Source: Vampirovibrio chlorellavorus (GTDB lineage: Bacteria > Cyanobacteriota > Vampirovibrionia > Vampirovibrionales > Vampirovibrionaceae). Taken from it: a DNA stretch of 64,000 nt. A model generated the notes under the pieces. That model ran no database searches, was not told the origin of the DNA, and worked only from the letters and a program-made list of their open reading frames with translations. Below are positions 16,081 through 24,788 of this stretch, piece after piece (positions within the stretch are counted from its first letter, which is position 1; every line of letters begins with the position of its first letter). The position numbers were made by a program, and so were the translations under genes. Location of the stretch: contig QFWI01000011.1 of the NCBI GenBank assembly GCA_003149345.1, positions 620,001-684,000 of the forward strand. Direction: 5' to 3'.

Positions 16081-18297
16081 ATGAATCGTAAACCCAACCT
16101 GATGCAATGGACTACCCTGGTTACCCTGTTGGGGCTGATTTTAGCGCCCTCTTTTAGTCTGCTACCTGTGTCTCAGGCTCAGTCGGTGGCGCCATCCGCG
16201 CCTGCGGCCAAGCCCGCGGCGGGCTCCTCCCTGCGTATTGGCATGAAGGAGCTGGGGGATCCGCATGGGTATCGGCTTAAAACGGTGCGCACCCAGCGGG
16301 ATTACCCCTTTACCCGGCCCAAGGGCTGGAAAGTGCTGCCTTCCTCTAACATTCACCTGACCTTTCAGCACGGCAGCAACCTGCTGCCGGAGCGCTCCAG
16401 CTTGAACGTGCTGGTGAACAACCGCATCCTGAAATCCATTCCCCTGGGAAAAAACAACGTGACCCCCACCACGGTCAATATCCCGGTGCCGCCGGAGCTG
16501 CTGAAAGACAACAACATGCTGTCCTTTCAAGTGGATCAGCACTACACCTACAAGTGTGAAGATCCATTCAGCGAAGAACTGTGGACGGAAATTTTACCGG
16601 ACAGCGCTCTGACCCTTAATTACAGCTGGGAGCGGGTGAACCCCGACTTGGCCCAATATCCTTTTCCGTTGCTGGATCCCCTGAACAACTACACCCCCAC
16701 CACGGTGACCTACGTCTTGCCCAACGCCCCTTCCGATGAAGCGCTGGAAGCCTTCGGAGTGGTGGCGGCTCATTTGGGGCAGCAGGCCAAATGGCGGGAT
16801 CTCAAGCCCTCCATGGGGGATGAAAGCGCCTTGCAGTCGAATCAAAACGTCATTCTGGTGGGTACGCCCCAGGAAAACAGCGCCATTGGCTCGGTGGCCA
16901 GTGGCTTGGATCTGCCCTTGTCCGGTGGCAGGTTCTCCGACAAAAGCGGCACTTCGCTGCCTGATGATTACGGCGTGCTGCAACTGGTGCCCAACCCTTA
17001 CAATCCCACAAGAGCGGTGCTGATTGTCAGCGGCAATGGCCCGGCGGGCGTCAAAAAAGCCGCCCACGTGCTGGCCCAGGGAAGTTTGAATAAAGTGCTG
17101 GTGGGGCGCTCCGCCATTGTGAAAGACTACCAGAAAGGCGCGGACTATCCGCACCGGGCTTGGGATGGCTTTATTTTGCAATCGGGCGATAATTTCGATA
17201 ACCTGGGCCTGAAAACCCAGACCTCTCGTGGCATCACAGCCCTGCCCATTTTTTACCAACTCAAGCTGATGCCCGATATCTATTTGCCCGGTCGGCAAAA
17301 AGTAAAGCTGCACACCATTTACAGCTACGCCTCGCAGTTGGATGCCACCCAGTCCAAGCTGGAAGTGCTGTTGAACGGCAAGGCCATCAAAAGCGTGCCT
17401 TTGGATGACAAGAACGGCAAAAGTCTGGCCGATTTGACCGTGGAAATTCCCACCGAGGAGTTCCACACCTTTAACGATCTGGAATATCGCTTTCACCTGT
17501 ACCCGGAAAAGTACGATTTGTGCCGCTTTGTGACCGATGTGCATATCTGGGGCACGGTGCATAACACCTCTTACGTGGAGTTCCCCGGAGAAATCAAAGC
17601 CCCCTTGCCCGATGTGGGCTTGATCAACGATGGCGGCTATCCATTTACCGCCTATCAGGATATGTCCCGCACGGCCATTGTGCTGCCGGATACCCTGAAT
17701 CGAACTGATCTGGAAACCATGTTGCAGTTTGCCACCCGTATGGGACGGGAATCTGCCTCCCGCAAAGGGATCGAGCTAGTGGCCTATCACGCCTCCAAGC
17801 TCCCGGAAGACGTGAAAAAAGATCGCAATCTGGTCATCATCGGCCAACACAGCCAGAACAAGCTCTTTGCCGAGTTGAAAGACAAAACGGCCTTGCTGAC
17901 GGAAGGCACCTGGAACACCTTGCAGGAAGATCAGAAAACCAAAGTGGCCCAACTGAGCTACTCACCGGGACAAGGGATTGTGGAAGAAATGCTTTCGCCC
18001 TGGAATGATGCCCGGGTGGTCTTGCTGATTACCGGAGAGAATGACACCGCTTTGGTGCGAGACGCCCAGTTGTTTGCCAATGACGCCTGGTTTAAAGGGA
18101 TTAATCAGGGCAATCTGACCGTGGTCAACGACAATGGCCCGCAAAGCGCCATTTTGCTCAGTAAAGGCGAAGCCCGCTTCTTTTATCCCCAAGAGCAACG
18201 GGGGGGCTTCCAGATGCCTACCTGGGGTTGGATTGCCGTCGGCTTCTTCAGCCTGATGGGGGTTATTTCCGTCTTGCGCTTCCTTTTTGGACGATAG
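16081..18297 (+). CDS. BcsB-like cellulose synthase regulatory subunit, copy 2
   Basis: This 738-residue protein is a diverged tandem paralogue of the preceding gene with the same layout: signal peptide (LVTLLGLILAPSFSLLPVSQA), an Ala/Pro linker, the motif YKCEDPFSEELWTEILPDS, a second Cys motif KYDLCRFVTDVHIWGTV, and a C-terminal membrane helix (WIAVGFFSLMGVISVLRF) ending LFGR. The two copies share the DYPFTRPKGWKV / TRPKTWQV entry to the first domain. AAGGA precedes the ATG. A hairpin terminator follows at 18306. The two proteins probably work together, perhaps as a hetero-oligomer around a synthase encoded elsewhere; this is inference. Confidence 0.85.
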   Translation: MNRKPNLMQWTTLVTLLGLILAPSFSLLPVSQAQSVAPSAPAAKPAAGSSLRIGMKELGDPHGYRLKTVRTQRDYPFTRPKGWKVLPSSNIHLTFQHGSNLLPERSSLNVLVNNRILKSIPLGKNNVTPTTVNIPVPPELLKDNNMLSFQVDQHYTYKCEDPFSEELWTEILPDSALTLNYSWERVNPDLAQYPFPLLDPLNNYTPTTVTYVLPNAPSDEALEAFGVVAAHLGQQAKWRDLKPSMGDESALQSNQNVILVGTPQENSAIGSVASGLDLPLSGGRFSDKSGTSLPDDYGVLQLVPNPYNPTRAVLIVSGNGPAGVKKAAHVLAQGSLNKVLVGRSAIVKDYQKGADYPHRAWDGFILQSGDNFDNLGLKTQTSRGITALPIFYQLKLMPDIYLPGRQKVKLHTIYSYASQLDATQSKLEVLLNGKAIKSVPLDDKNGKSLADLTVEIPTEEFHTFNDLEYRFHLYPEKYDLCRFVTDVHIWGTVHNTSYVEFPGEIKAPLPDVGLINDGGYPFTAYQDMSRTAIVLPDTLNRTDLETMLQFATRMGRESASRKGIELVAYHASKLPEDVKKDRNLVIIGQHSQNKLFAELKDKTALLTEGTWNTLQEDQKTKVAQLSYSPGQGIVEEMLSPWNDARVVLLITGENDTALVRDAQLFANDAWFKGINQGNLTVVNDNGPQSAILLSKGEARFFYPQEQRGGFQMPTWGWIAVGFFSLMGVISVLRFLFGR

Positions 18298-18305
18298 ATT
18301 CTTTC

Positions 18306-18325
18306 AAGGGGGCTTTGCCCCTTTT
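18306..18325 (+). terminator. Terminator of the bcsB-like pair
   Basis: AAGGGG pairs with CCCCTT around a GCTTTG loop, followed by two T residues. It lies 8 bases after the stop codon. The stem is short and the T-run weak. Confidence 0.6.
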
Positions 18326-18357
18326 GATCCTACTTTTCCTTCAAAGGCTATACTTCT

Positions 18358-18376
18358 CAAGGGGCGTTGCCCCTTG
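18358..18376. repeat. GC-rich hairpin similar to the preceding terminator
   Basis: CAAGGGG and CCCCTTG pair around CGTTG. The sequence closely resembles the stem at 18306, so it may be a backup terminator or a copy of a small dispersed hairpin. Confidence 0.5.
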
Positions 18377-18920
18377 TACCCCACTGGCCCTTGTCTTTAC
18401 CAGAGCTAGACAGAGTCCAGCGCCAGGGCGGTCCCCCCTCCAGACCTCCCCACCCTGTAAGCCTTTGCTTCCCTATTCTTTTTTGTTAAAGATAAGAAAT
18501 CTTACTGATAGAAGATTTTTAAATGCCCAGATTGCTGGCTTTTGTAGTACAGATAGATTGAATCAATGTTGGTTTTTTAAAGCATGAGTAGCAAGTCCAC
18601 AAACAGCTTATTTTTCAGAGGCGTCCCAGCAAATTATTGGCTGTTTATGCGACTGCAAGAGGAAAAAACGAAACAATCCCGGGAACAGCTACGCCATCCC
18701 CCATCAAATGGTTTTAATTCTCAGCCACTGTGCGCTGCAAAAAGCCTTTACCCAACGTACTCATCCTCCATCCCGAAGGCTGATATTTTGGATCTCTTAG
18801 CTTGATAGGCAGTCACGGCTACTGGTGATCACGCCGCAACAACACTCCTCAAAGTATAAGTAAGCTGAAAACATTCAACTTGTCCGAAATATCCACTCCC
18901 CCAAGTATGCCGTGGCCTTG

Positions 18921-18945
18921 TCATTCCCACGGAAGCGGGAATCCA
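18921..18945. repeat. Palindromic ATTCCC...GGGAAT repeat
   Basis: TCATTCCC and GGGAATCC flank ACGGAAGC. This matches a widespread bacterial intergenic repeat of the form TCATTCCCGCG-N-AAGCGGGAAT. Only one copy was noticed in this window. Confidence 0.5.
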
Positions 18946-19007
18946 CTGATTGGCATTTCTCAGAAAGCCTTGTCAACAGAGTCAAGTCACTTTATACGAA
19001 AGTGGCG

Positions 19008-20204
19008 CTAAACGGAGGATTCCAACTCCGCAATGTGCGCTTCCACGGCCAGCGTCTCGGCGTCCTTGTTGGCGGTTTGCCAGTTGGCACTCTGCTTGGG
19101 CTGATGCTTCTTGGCTTCCGGGTCATACTCGGCATACGCCTTTTGCAATTCGGCCTTGAACTTCTCCAGGGCCTCCTGCTCCGGCACCCGCATCACCTTT
19201 TCTTCGCCCTTAAAAATGTAGTACTGCCCAATACCCCCGGCAATGCCGATATCAGCGTGACCCGCCTCCCCGGGGCCATTCACAAAGCAGCCCATCACCG
19301 CCACATCCAGCGGCTTGCCCGGATTCTGTCGATCCATATCCGCCATCAGGGCTTCCACGGAATTGGCCAGTCCGTGCAGATCCACCTCACACCGTCCGCA
19401 AGAAGGGCAGCTGATCAGGTTGGAGCCGGATTGGCGCAAGCCCATCCCCCGCAGAATCTCATGACCAGCGAATACTTCCTCAATGGAATCGGCGGTCAGG
19501 GACACTCGAATGGTGTCCCCAATGCCTTCCGACAGAAGCATTCCGAAAGCCATGGACGTTTTAATCAGCCCCCGCTTCAGAGTGCCTGCCTCTGTCACGC
19601 CCAGGTGCAGGGGGTAATCCACCAGCTTGGCCAGGCGGCGATAAGCGTCCACCATCTTCAGCGGATCGCTGGCCTTCACCGAGATTTTAAACTCAAAAAA
19701 GTCTTCTTCTTCCAGAATACGGGCGTTTAGCAGGGCGCTTTCCACCAATTGGGTTACCAGATCATCGGGATAGGCGTCCTTGATGGGTTTCTCCACGGAG
19801 CCACTGTTGACTCCGATGCGGATGGGGATCTCCCGCTCCTTGCACTTGGCCACCACAGCCCGAATGAATTCCTTGCGGGGCTGATTGCCCGGGTTGATGC
19901 GGATGCAATGCACCCCGTTATCAGCGGCGGCCAGGGCCAGCCGGTAATCAAAGTGAATATCGGCCACCACGGGGATGGGTGATTGAGGCACGATGGCCTT
20001 CAGGGCTTCCGCTGCTTCTTTATCCGGCACTGCCAGTCGAATGATTTCGCAACCGGCGTCGGCCAGCCGTTTGATTTGGTAGACGCTTTCTTTCACGTCA
20101 CGGGTGTCATTGGTTAGCATGGACTGCACTGAAATGGGCGCGTTTCCGCCCACTGCCACGTTCCCTACATTAATTTTGCGAGATTTGCGTCTTTGAATGT
20201 CCAT
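19008..20204 (-). CDS. ispG: 4-hydroxy-3-methylbut-2-enyl diphosphate synthase
   Basis: IspG (GcpE) is the [4Fe-4S] enzyme that makes HMBPP from MEcPP in the MEP isoprenoid pathway. The 398-residue protein begins RRKSRKINVGNVAVGG and PISVQSMLTNDT. It shows the TIM-barrel segments PVVADIHFDYRLAL and HCIRINPGN, and the C-terminal cluster region with SCPSCGRCEVDL and GCFVNGPGEAGHADIG; Cys in CPSC and GCF bind the cluster. Its length fits the short bacterial form, with a modest C-terminal tail of about 35 residues. ispH and ispD are also in this window but in separate units. Confidence 0.96.
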   Translation of the reverse strand: MDIQRRKSRKINVGNVAVGGNAPISVQSMLTNDTRDVKESVYQIKRLADAGCEIIRLAVPDKEAAEALKAIVPQSPIPVVADIHFDYRLALAAADNGVHCIRINPGNQPRKEFIRAVVAKCKEREIPIRIGVNSGSVEKPIKDAYPDDLVTQLVESALLNARILEEEDFFEFKISVKASDPLKMVDAYRRLAKLVDYPLHLGVTEAGTLKRGLIKTSMAFGMLLSEGIGDTIRVSLTADSIEEVFAGHEILRGMGLRQSGSNLISCPSCGRCEVDLHGLANSVEALMADMDRQNPGKPLDVAVMGCFVNGPGEAGHADIGIAGGIGQYYIFKGEEKVMRVPEQEALEKFKAELQKAYAEYDPEAKKHQPKQSANWQTANKDAETLAVEAHIAELESSV

Positions 20205-20311
20205 GGCCTGATACCTGTTTGATTGATGCTTGGTGACGTGCCCCCTATTCTAGCGCCATTGCCTCCGGCATGAAAGAGCAGGGCCTCCTGTTTGCAAGCA
20301 TGTTCAGGAAA

Positions 20312-20340
20312 TTGAGCGGCGGGGTTGGATTCGGTATAAT
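20312..20340 (+). promoter_or_regulatory. Promoter of the orphan gene at 20351
   Basis: TTGAGC, 17 bases, then a perfect TATAAT. The expected start of transcription (about 20347) is only some 4 bases before the GTG at 20351. Confidence 0.6.
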
Positions 20341-20350
20341 GAACCATTAG

Positions 20351-21517
20351 GTGAACGCCGAGCTTGTTCATACCCAACTGATGCGAAAAGAAATGATGGT
20401 TCAGAACACATGGCTGGCTTGGCCTGCCCATAGACAGTCCTATACCGCGGAAACGCCTCCCGGGGGGCGAGCGTTGGGTATGTCCCTGCCTTCCTCCCCA
20501 TTTTCCACCCCGCATCTCAGAGCCTTGCCCCATATGGGAACCGAGGGTGGGATTTTCTCGGCGTTTCCCAGGCCAGCTTTGCCTTTCTCCGTTCTGGACT
20601 TCCACTGGCAGCGCCATCAGGCTCAACAGCGGGAAAAACAGGCCAAACTGCTGGCCAAGACATTTTGCCGGGCCACCGTGGAAGCCCGCTTCGGCACGGA
20701 TGAAAAAAAGGTGCTACAGGTCTTGGAACGGGTAAACCGGAAAGGGCTGAAGCCAGAGTTTGAGCGGGCCGTTCTGGGGGAAGTCCGTCGTCACGGGAAA
20801 GGGTTTGCCAGTGTGCAAGAACTGATTGAGTCGGAATTTGCCGGAAACCCTTTTGAGCGGCGGTTTAAAAACGCGGCCTATCAGGAAGCGCTGGATTCCT
20901 GGCTCTCAGGTCGGAATCATTATCGGGGCACTGGGTGGGATTATCGCCTGTATGGCATGTATCGCTCCCTTGCTGATTTTGTGGCCGTCTGTCGGCAGCA
21001 TCCGGCCATGAGCGCTGGTATTATCGGGGCGGTGGCTTTTCTGGGAGCGAAGTACCCCTTTTTGGGTGGGATTTCCGGCTTGGGGATTATGGGTTGGGGC
21101 ACGGCCGCAGCCGTGAGCAGCGAAGTAAAAGCCGCACAACATCCCCAGCGCATGAACGCGGCCAAGGCTGAGCATTACACGGCCAGCGGGGAGAATCTAG
21201 CCGCAGTGCTGGTCACTGCCTTGGGCTTTCACGGCATTAAAGACGGGACTTTGTTAGGCAAAGCGGCCATCCAGAGCGTGCAGGCCCCCACGGGTAAAAA
21301 GAGCAATCCATTCCAGAGACTGGGGCAAAAAGCGGCCGCCGCCATCACCGCCACCGAGCGGAAGTATCCGGGCGTCATTCCGCACGACCCGAGCGGGGCG
21401 GGCAAGTGGGTGAAAACCACGCTCTTTGTCACAGGCTTGTTGGACAACGTGTTACTGCCATTTAACTGGGCGGCAGACAAGTTAGGCTCAGTCTCCAATC
21501 GGCAAGAAAAAGGCTAG
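20351..21517 (+). CDS. Orphan protein with a hydrophobic central hairpin
   Basis: This protein of up to 388 residues is not recognised. The first 75 residues are Pro/Ser-rich and probably disordered. A charged helical part follows (about residues 78-150). A hydrophobic Ala/Gly-rich segment at about residues 220-255 (AGIIGAVAFLGAKYPFLGG, then GLGIMGWGTAAAV) could form a membrane hairpin. The C-terminus has another hydrophobic patch (TTLFVTGLLDNVLLPF). The GTG at 20351 lies almost on the predicted transcription start; ATG at 20381, 20393, 20396 or 20480 are alternatives, none with a good ribosome-binding site. It resembles the orphan at 51315 in layout, not clearly in sequence. Confidence 0.6.
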   Translation: MNAELVHTQLMRKEMMVQNTWLAWPAHRQSYTAETPPGGRALGMSLPSSPFSTPHLRALPHMGTEGGIFSAFPRPALPFSVLDFHWQRHQAQQREKQAKLLAKTFCRATVEARFGTDEKKVLQVLERVNRKGLKPEFERAVLGEVRRHGKGFASVQELIESEFAGNPFERRFKNAAYQEALDSWLSGRNHYRGTGWDYRLYGMYRSLADFVAVCRQHPAMSAGIIGAVAFLGAKYPFLGGISGLGIMGWGTAAAVSSEVKAAQHPQRMNAAKAEHYTASGENLAAVLVTALGFHGIKDGTLLGKAAIQSVQAPTGKKSNPFQRLGQKAAAAITATERKYPGVIPHDPSGAGKWVKTTLFVTGLLDNVLLPFNWAADKLGSVSNRQEKG

Positions 21518-21603
21518 ACTTCAGAAGTTAAGCCTAAAAGTTCTAGTCCTGTGCTTTGCCGAGGGGTACGTCACCATCTCAACGGAAAACACGTTTGAGT
21601 CTG

Positions 21604-23316
21604 CTAGTTTTTGAACACGGCGTTTTCAAAGCCGGGCGGAGGTAAGCCTTCCTTGTACAGGATGTGCTTGGGCACGCCCAGACTGATCATGTCCCAAGGC
21701 AGGATTTCATGCTCCGGGCGCTCCCGCAGGGCGTACCAGTCCAAATCGGGGAAGTCCACCTGTCCTTCTTTTTTTAGCTCTTTGTAAGCCCGGTTGACCG
21801 ACCCTAAGCTGCCGCCCAGTTCATAAAAGCGCACAATCAACTTGCTCAAGCGGCGATCGCCCCGGGATAGAAAAGCCTGAAAGTAATCCCACTTGGCGCT
21901 GGAGGCCCGCAAATCAGCCACTTTCAGCAGCTTTTTCCGCAGAATCTCAAAGCGATGATCTACGGTTTTGTTATCGATCTTGGGTTGCCACTGGAAGGGC
22001 GTACCCGCCTTGGGCACAAAAGAACTACAGCCCAAATGGATTTTGAGTTTGGGATTTTCTTTGCGCACTTCTTTCAGCAACTCGGCCAGCAGTTCCACGT
22101 CATGGTCCGTCTCATCGGGCAGACCCACCATACCGTAAAACTTAACGCCTTCCAGTCCGGCCTTGGCCAGGGTACCAGCGGCCTGCAAAATCTGCTCATG
22201 GCGCAGGTTCTTGTTCACCCGGCGGCGCATGCGCTCGGAGCCCGTTTCAATAGCCAGCGTGAGTTGCTTTTGGCCACCCTTTTTAAAGGTGTTGGCAATT
22301 TGTTCGGTAATGGTGTCCACCCGCAAGGATGAGGAAGAGATAGTCAAGCCTTCCTTGCTGTCCAGATAATCGCACAAGGCGGGGAATTCCGGGTGATCGG
22401 ACACCAAGGCACCCAAGAGACCCACTTTGTCGGTGTGCTGAATGCCGTTTTCAATGATCTGAATGACTTTCTCGATGGTGCCGCCCCGAGCTGCGGGTAA
22501 GCTGGAACCCATGGGCCCCAGCATGCTGTAGCTGGCCAGACAGAAGCGGCAGCGGTGGGCGCAGCCCCGCATGACCTCTACAAGCAGGGTGTTGGAGAAG
22601 ATGGCCTTATCGCTGAGAATGGGGGTGTGGGCGATGTAATCATCCATGTTGGCCACAATTTGCTTTTGTACCAGAGCCGGAATATCGTCGTATTTAGGGA
22701 CAATGGCGCTAATGGGGCCATCTGGGCCTTCGTAATGCACCTCATACATGCCCGGTGCGTACAAGCCGGGCACTTCCACGGCCAGCCGATGAATCAGTTC
22801 CTCCCGATCGCTCAGGTGGCGGTATTTGCGGTAAACATCCATCAGGGTGTTCATCACTTCCTCGCCTTCCCCGATCAGGAAAAAGTCGAAGAACTCGGCA
22901 AAGGGCTCCGGGTTGCTCATGGGTACCGGACCACCGGCAAAAATCAGGGGGTGGCTACGTTCCCGGTCTTTGGCGAACATGGGAATATCGTATTCGGCGT
23001 AAATGTCCAGCACCTTCACAATGTCCAGCTCAAAGGCGAAGGAAAAGCCCATCAGCTCCAGTTCTTTGGGGTTATGCTCTTGCAAGGTGTCCGCGTAAAT
23101 GCGCCGAGCGTCAATATCCGGGTTGATATCCAGTTGTTTGAAGAGGATCATAAAGCCCAGCGAAGACATGGCAATCTGGTAGGGGGCTGGGTAAACCATG
23201 GCCACCCGCAAGGCATCCGGGTTGGGAGCGACTGGTTTGTATAAGTAGGATTCCTGATGGTCGTCCTGGCGGTAGGAAGGGCGATTGTCCGGTTTTTTCA
23301 ATTCAGTGGTGGCCAT
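21604..23316 (-). CDS. B12-binding-type radical SAM protein (TIGR03960-like)
   Basis: This 570-residue radical SAM protein has an N-terminal cobalamin-binding-like Rossmann region (VAMVYPAPYQIAMSSLGF, MGFSFAFELDIV, IFAGGPVPMSNPEP, FLIGEGEE). The SAM domain follows, with the CX3CX2C cluster Cys252, Cys256 and Cys259 in RGCAHRCRFC and the segments LAIETGSERMRRRVNK and FYGMVGLPDE. The C-terminal part (LPWDMISLGVPKHILYKE) matches the family tail. Many relatives are followed by, or fused to, a DUF2344 domain, which I do not see here. The substrate is unknown; a tRNA or ribosome modification role is often guessed. It is divergent from mqnC. Confidence 0.8.
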   Translation of the reverse strand: MATTELKKPDNRPSYRQDDHQESYLYKPVAPNPDALRVAMVYPAPYQIAMSSLGFMILFKQLDINPDIDARRIYADTLQEHNPKELELMGFSFAFELDIVKVLDIYAEYDIPMFAKDRERSHPLIFAGGPVPMSNPEPFAEFFDFFLIGEGEEVMNTLMDVYRKYRHLSDREELIHRLAVEVPGLYAPGMYEVHYEGPDGPISAIVPKYDDIPALVQKQIVANMDDYIAHTPILSDKAIFSNTLLVEVMRGCAHRCRFCLASYSMLGPMGSSLPAARGGTIEKVIQIIENGIQHTDKVGLLGALVSDHPEFPALCDYLDSKEGLTISSSSLRVDTITEQIANTFKKGGQKQLTLAIETGSERMRRRVNKNLRHEQILQAAGTLAKAGLEGVKFYGMVGLPDETDHDVELLAELLKEVRKENPKLKIHLGCSSFVPKAGTPFQWQPKIDNKTVDHRFEILRKKLLKVADLRASSAKWDYFQAFLSRGDRRLSKLIVRFYELGGSLGSVNRAYKELKKEGQVDFPDLDWYALRERPEHEILPWDMISLGVPKHILYKEGLPPPGFENAVFKN

Positions 23317-23431
23317 AAATTGGAGAAAAGCTCCCTGGATTGTGAGGTGGGCGAATGGGTCGATTCAAACATATACATATAAAGGTCTTAGGGATGAGTG
23401 ATGGAGTTGCGTAAACGCCTTGGGCTGTAAA

Positions 23432-23460
23432 TTGTTTTCTGCTATGGTATGCATTATATA
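23432..23460 (+). promoter_or_regulatory. Promoter of mqnC
   Basis: TTGTTT, 17 bases, then TATATA, 34 bases before the mqnC ATG. Confidence 0.5.
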
Positions 23461-23494
23461 GCGCCCGGAATCTATAGGATAGTAACACAGACCG

Positions 23495-24604
23495 ATGTCT
23501 ACGATTGCGCAAAGTGCCACCCCTGCAAATAGAGATCCAAGTCAGCGTATCGATGAAAACGAAGCCCTCCGCTTGCTGCGGGAAGCCAGTTTATTTGAGC
23601 TGGGGCTGATGGCCGAAGCCGTCAAGGAGCGCTTTCACCCGTCCGGTTCGCCGGTTACCTTTGTGATTGATCGCAATGTGAACTATACCAACGTTTGCAA
23701 TGTGGACTGTCTGTTCTGTGCCTTTTACCGGCACAAGGACGATGCCGACGCTTACACCCTGAATTACTTCCAGATCAAAGAAAAAACCCAGGAACTGGTA
23801 GACGCTGGCGGCACCCAGCTGTTGTTGCAAGGCGGGGTCAACCCGGATTTGCCGTTTGAATATTATCTGGATGTGGTGCGCAACCTGCGCAAGGATTTCC
23901 CAACTTTAACCATTCACTCATTCTCGCCCACCGAGATTGCCTACATGACCCACATTACCGGTAAAAGCCTGCAATGGGTGATTGAGCAGTTGATTGAGGC
24001 GGGTATTTCCTCCATTCCCGGTGCGGGGGGTGAAATTTTGCACGATGAGATTCGTCGCAAGGTTAGCCACAAAAAAGTCAGCACCCACGACTGGCTGGAA
24101 GTGATGGAAGTGGCCCACGGGCTTGGCTTGAAAACCTCTGCCACCATGATGTTTGGCATGATGGAAGAGGACTGGCACATTGTGGATCACCTCTTCCAGA
24201 TTCGCAATTTGCAGGATAAAACCGGCGGATTCCTTAGCTTTATTCCCTGGACGTTCCAGAAACCCAATACCAAGCTGGAAAAATTATCCAATCCGCCGGC
24301 CACCGGGGTGGAGTACCTCAAGGTCAGTGCCTTGGCCCGCATTGTGCTGGATAATATCCCCAATATCGGGGCTTCCTGGATTACCCAGGGCCTTAAAATC
24401 GGCCAGACAGCCCTGAAAATGGGGGCCAATGATATGGGCGGCCTGCTGCTGGAAGAGAACGTGGTCACCCAGTGCGGTATTAATCCCACCCGTAAAAGCG
24501 TGGACGAGATGGTCAAGGTCATTCATCGGGCTGGTTTTGATGCCGCCCAGCGGGATACGGCCTACAATATTCTGCAAACTTATCCCCAGCAAGCATCCGT
24601 TTGA
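23495..24604 (+). CDS. mqnC: Cyclic dehypoxanthine futalosine synthase
   Basis: MqnC is the radical SAM cyclase of the futalosine menaquinone pathway; it converts dehypoxanthine futalosine to its cyclic form. The 369-residue protein has the cluster Cys68, Cys72 and Cys75 in NVCNVDCLFCAF, preceded by VTFVIDRNVNYTN. It also has LLLQGGVNPDLPFEYYLDVV, HSFSPTEIAYM, and IPGAGGEILHDEIRRKVS, which separates MqnC from the related MqnE. The C-terminal segments GANDMGGLLLEENVV and GCGINPT-like CGINPTRK are standard. Presence of MqnC implies menaquinone-based respiration. The other mqn genes are not in the window. Confidence 0.95.
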   Translation: MSTIAQSATPANRDPSQRIDENEALRLLREASLFELGLMAEAVKERFHPSGSPVTFVIDRNVNYTNVCNVDCLFCAFYRHKDDADAYTLNYFQIKEKTQELVDAGGTQLLLQGGVNPDLPFEYYLDVVRNLRKDFPTLTIHSFSPTEIAYMTHITGKSLQWVIEQLIEAGISSIPGAGGEILHDEIRRKVSHKKVSTHDWLEVMEVAHGLGLKTSATMMFGMMEEDWHIVDHLFQIRNLQDKTGGFLSFIPWTFQKPNTKLEKLSNPPATGVEYLKVSALARIVLDNIPNIGASWITQGLKIGQTALKMGANDMGGLLLEENVVTQCGINPTRKSVDEMVKVIHRAGFDAAQRDTAYNILQTYPQQASV

Positions 24605-24788
24605 CTGCACAGAATGGGTTGTCACCGGGATTTCCTCCGTTGAGAGGACTACTTCCCCTGTGATTTCAGGCTATGCTGGTAGGAGGCAGGTTTAGGTCTT
24701 GCTGATTGAATGTTGAGAGCGGGTTCTGTGTGCGTGTTTACCAGAGATTGTAACCCTCGATAAACAGGCATTCATCCCTTGTTGAGCG

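Larger units (their letters stand above)
18298..19007. other. Intergenic region with hairpins, no supported gene
   Basis: About 700 bases between convergent genes. Open frames here (for example 18584-18805) lack ribosome-binding sites and domains. The region holds two similar GC-rich hairpins (18306-18323, 18358-18376), a palindromic repeat (about 18921-18945) and a small hairpin CACTTT/AAAGTG near 18984-19001, close to the ispG stop. Confidence 0.5.

Noticed and set aside
16594..17562. A 322-codon minus-strand open frame inside the second bcsB-like gene
   Set aside because: Shadow of the coding frame: it is antisense, with no ribosome-binding site or family.
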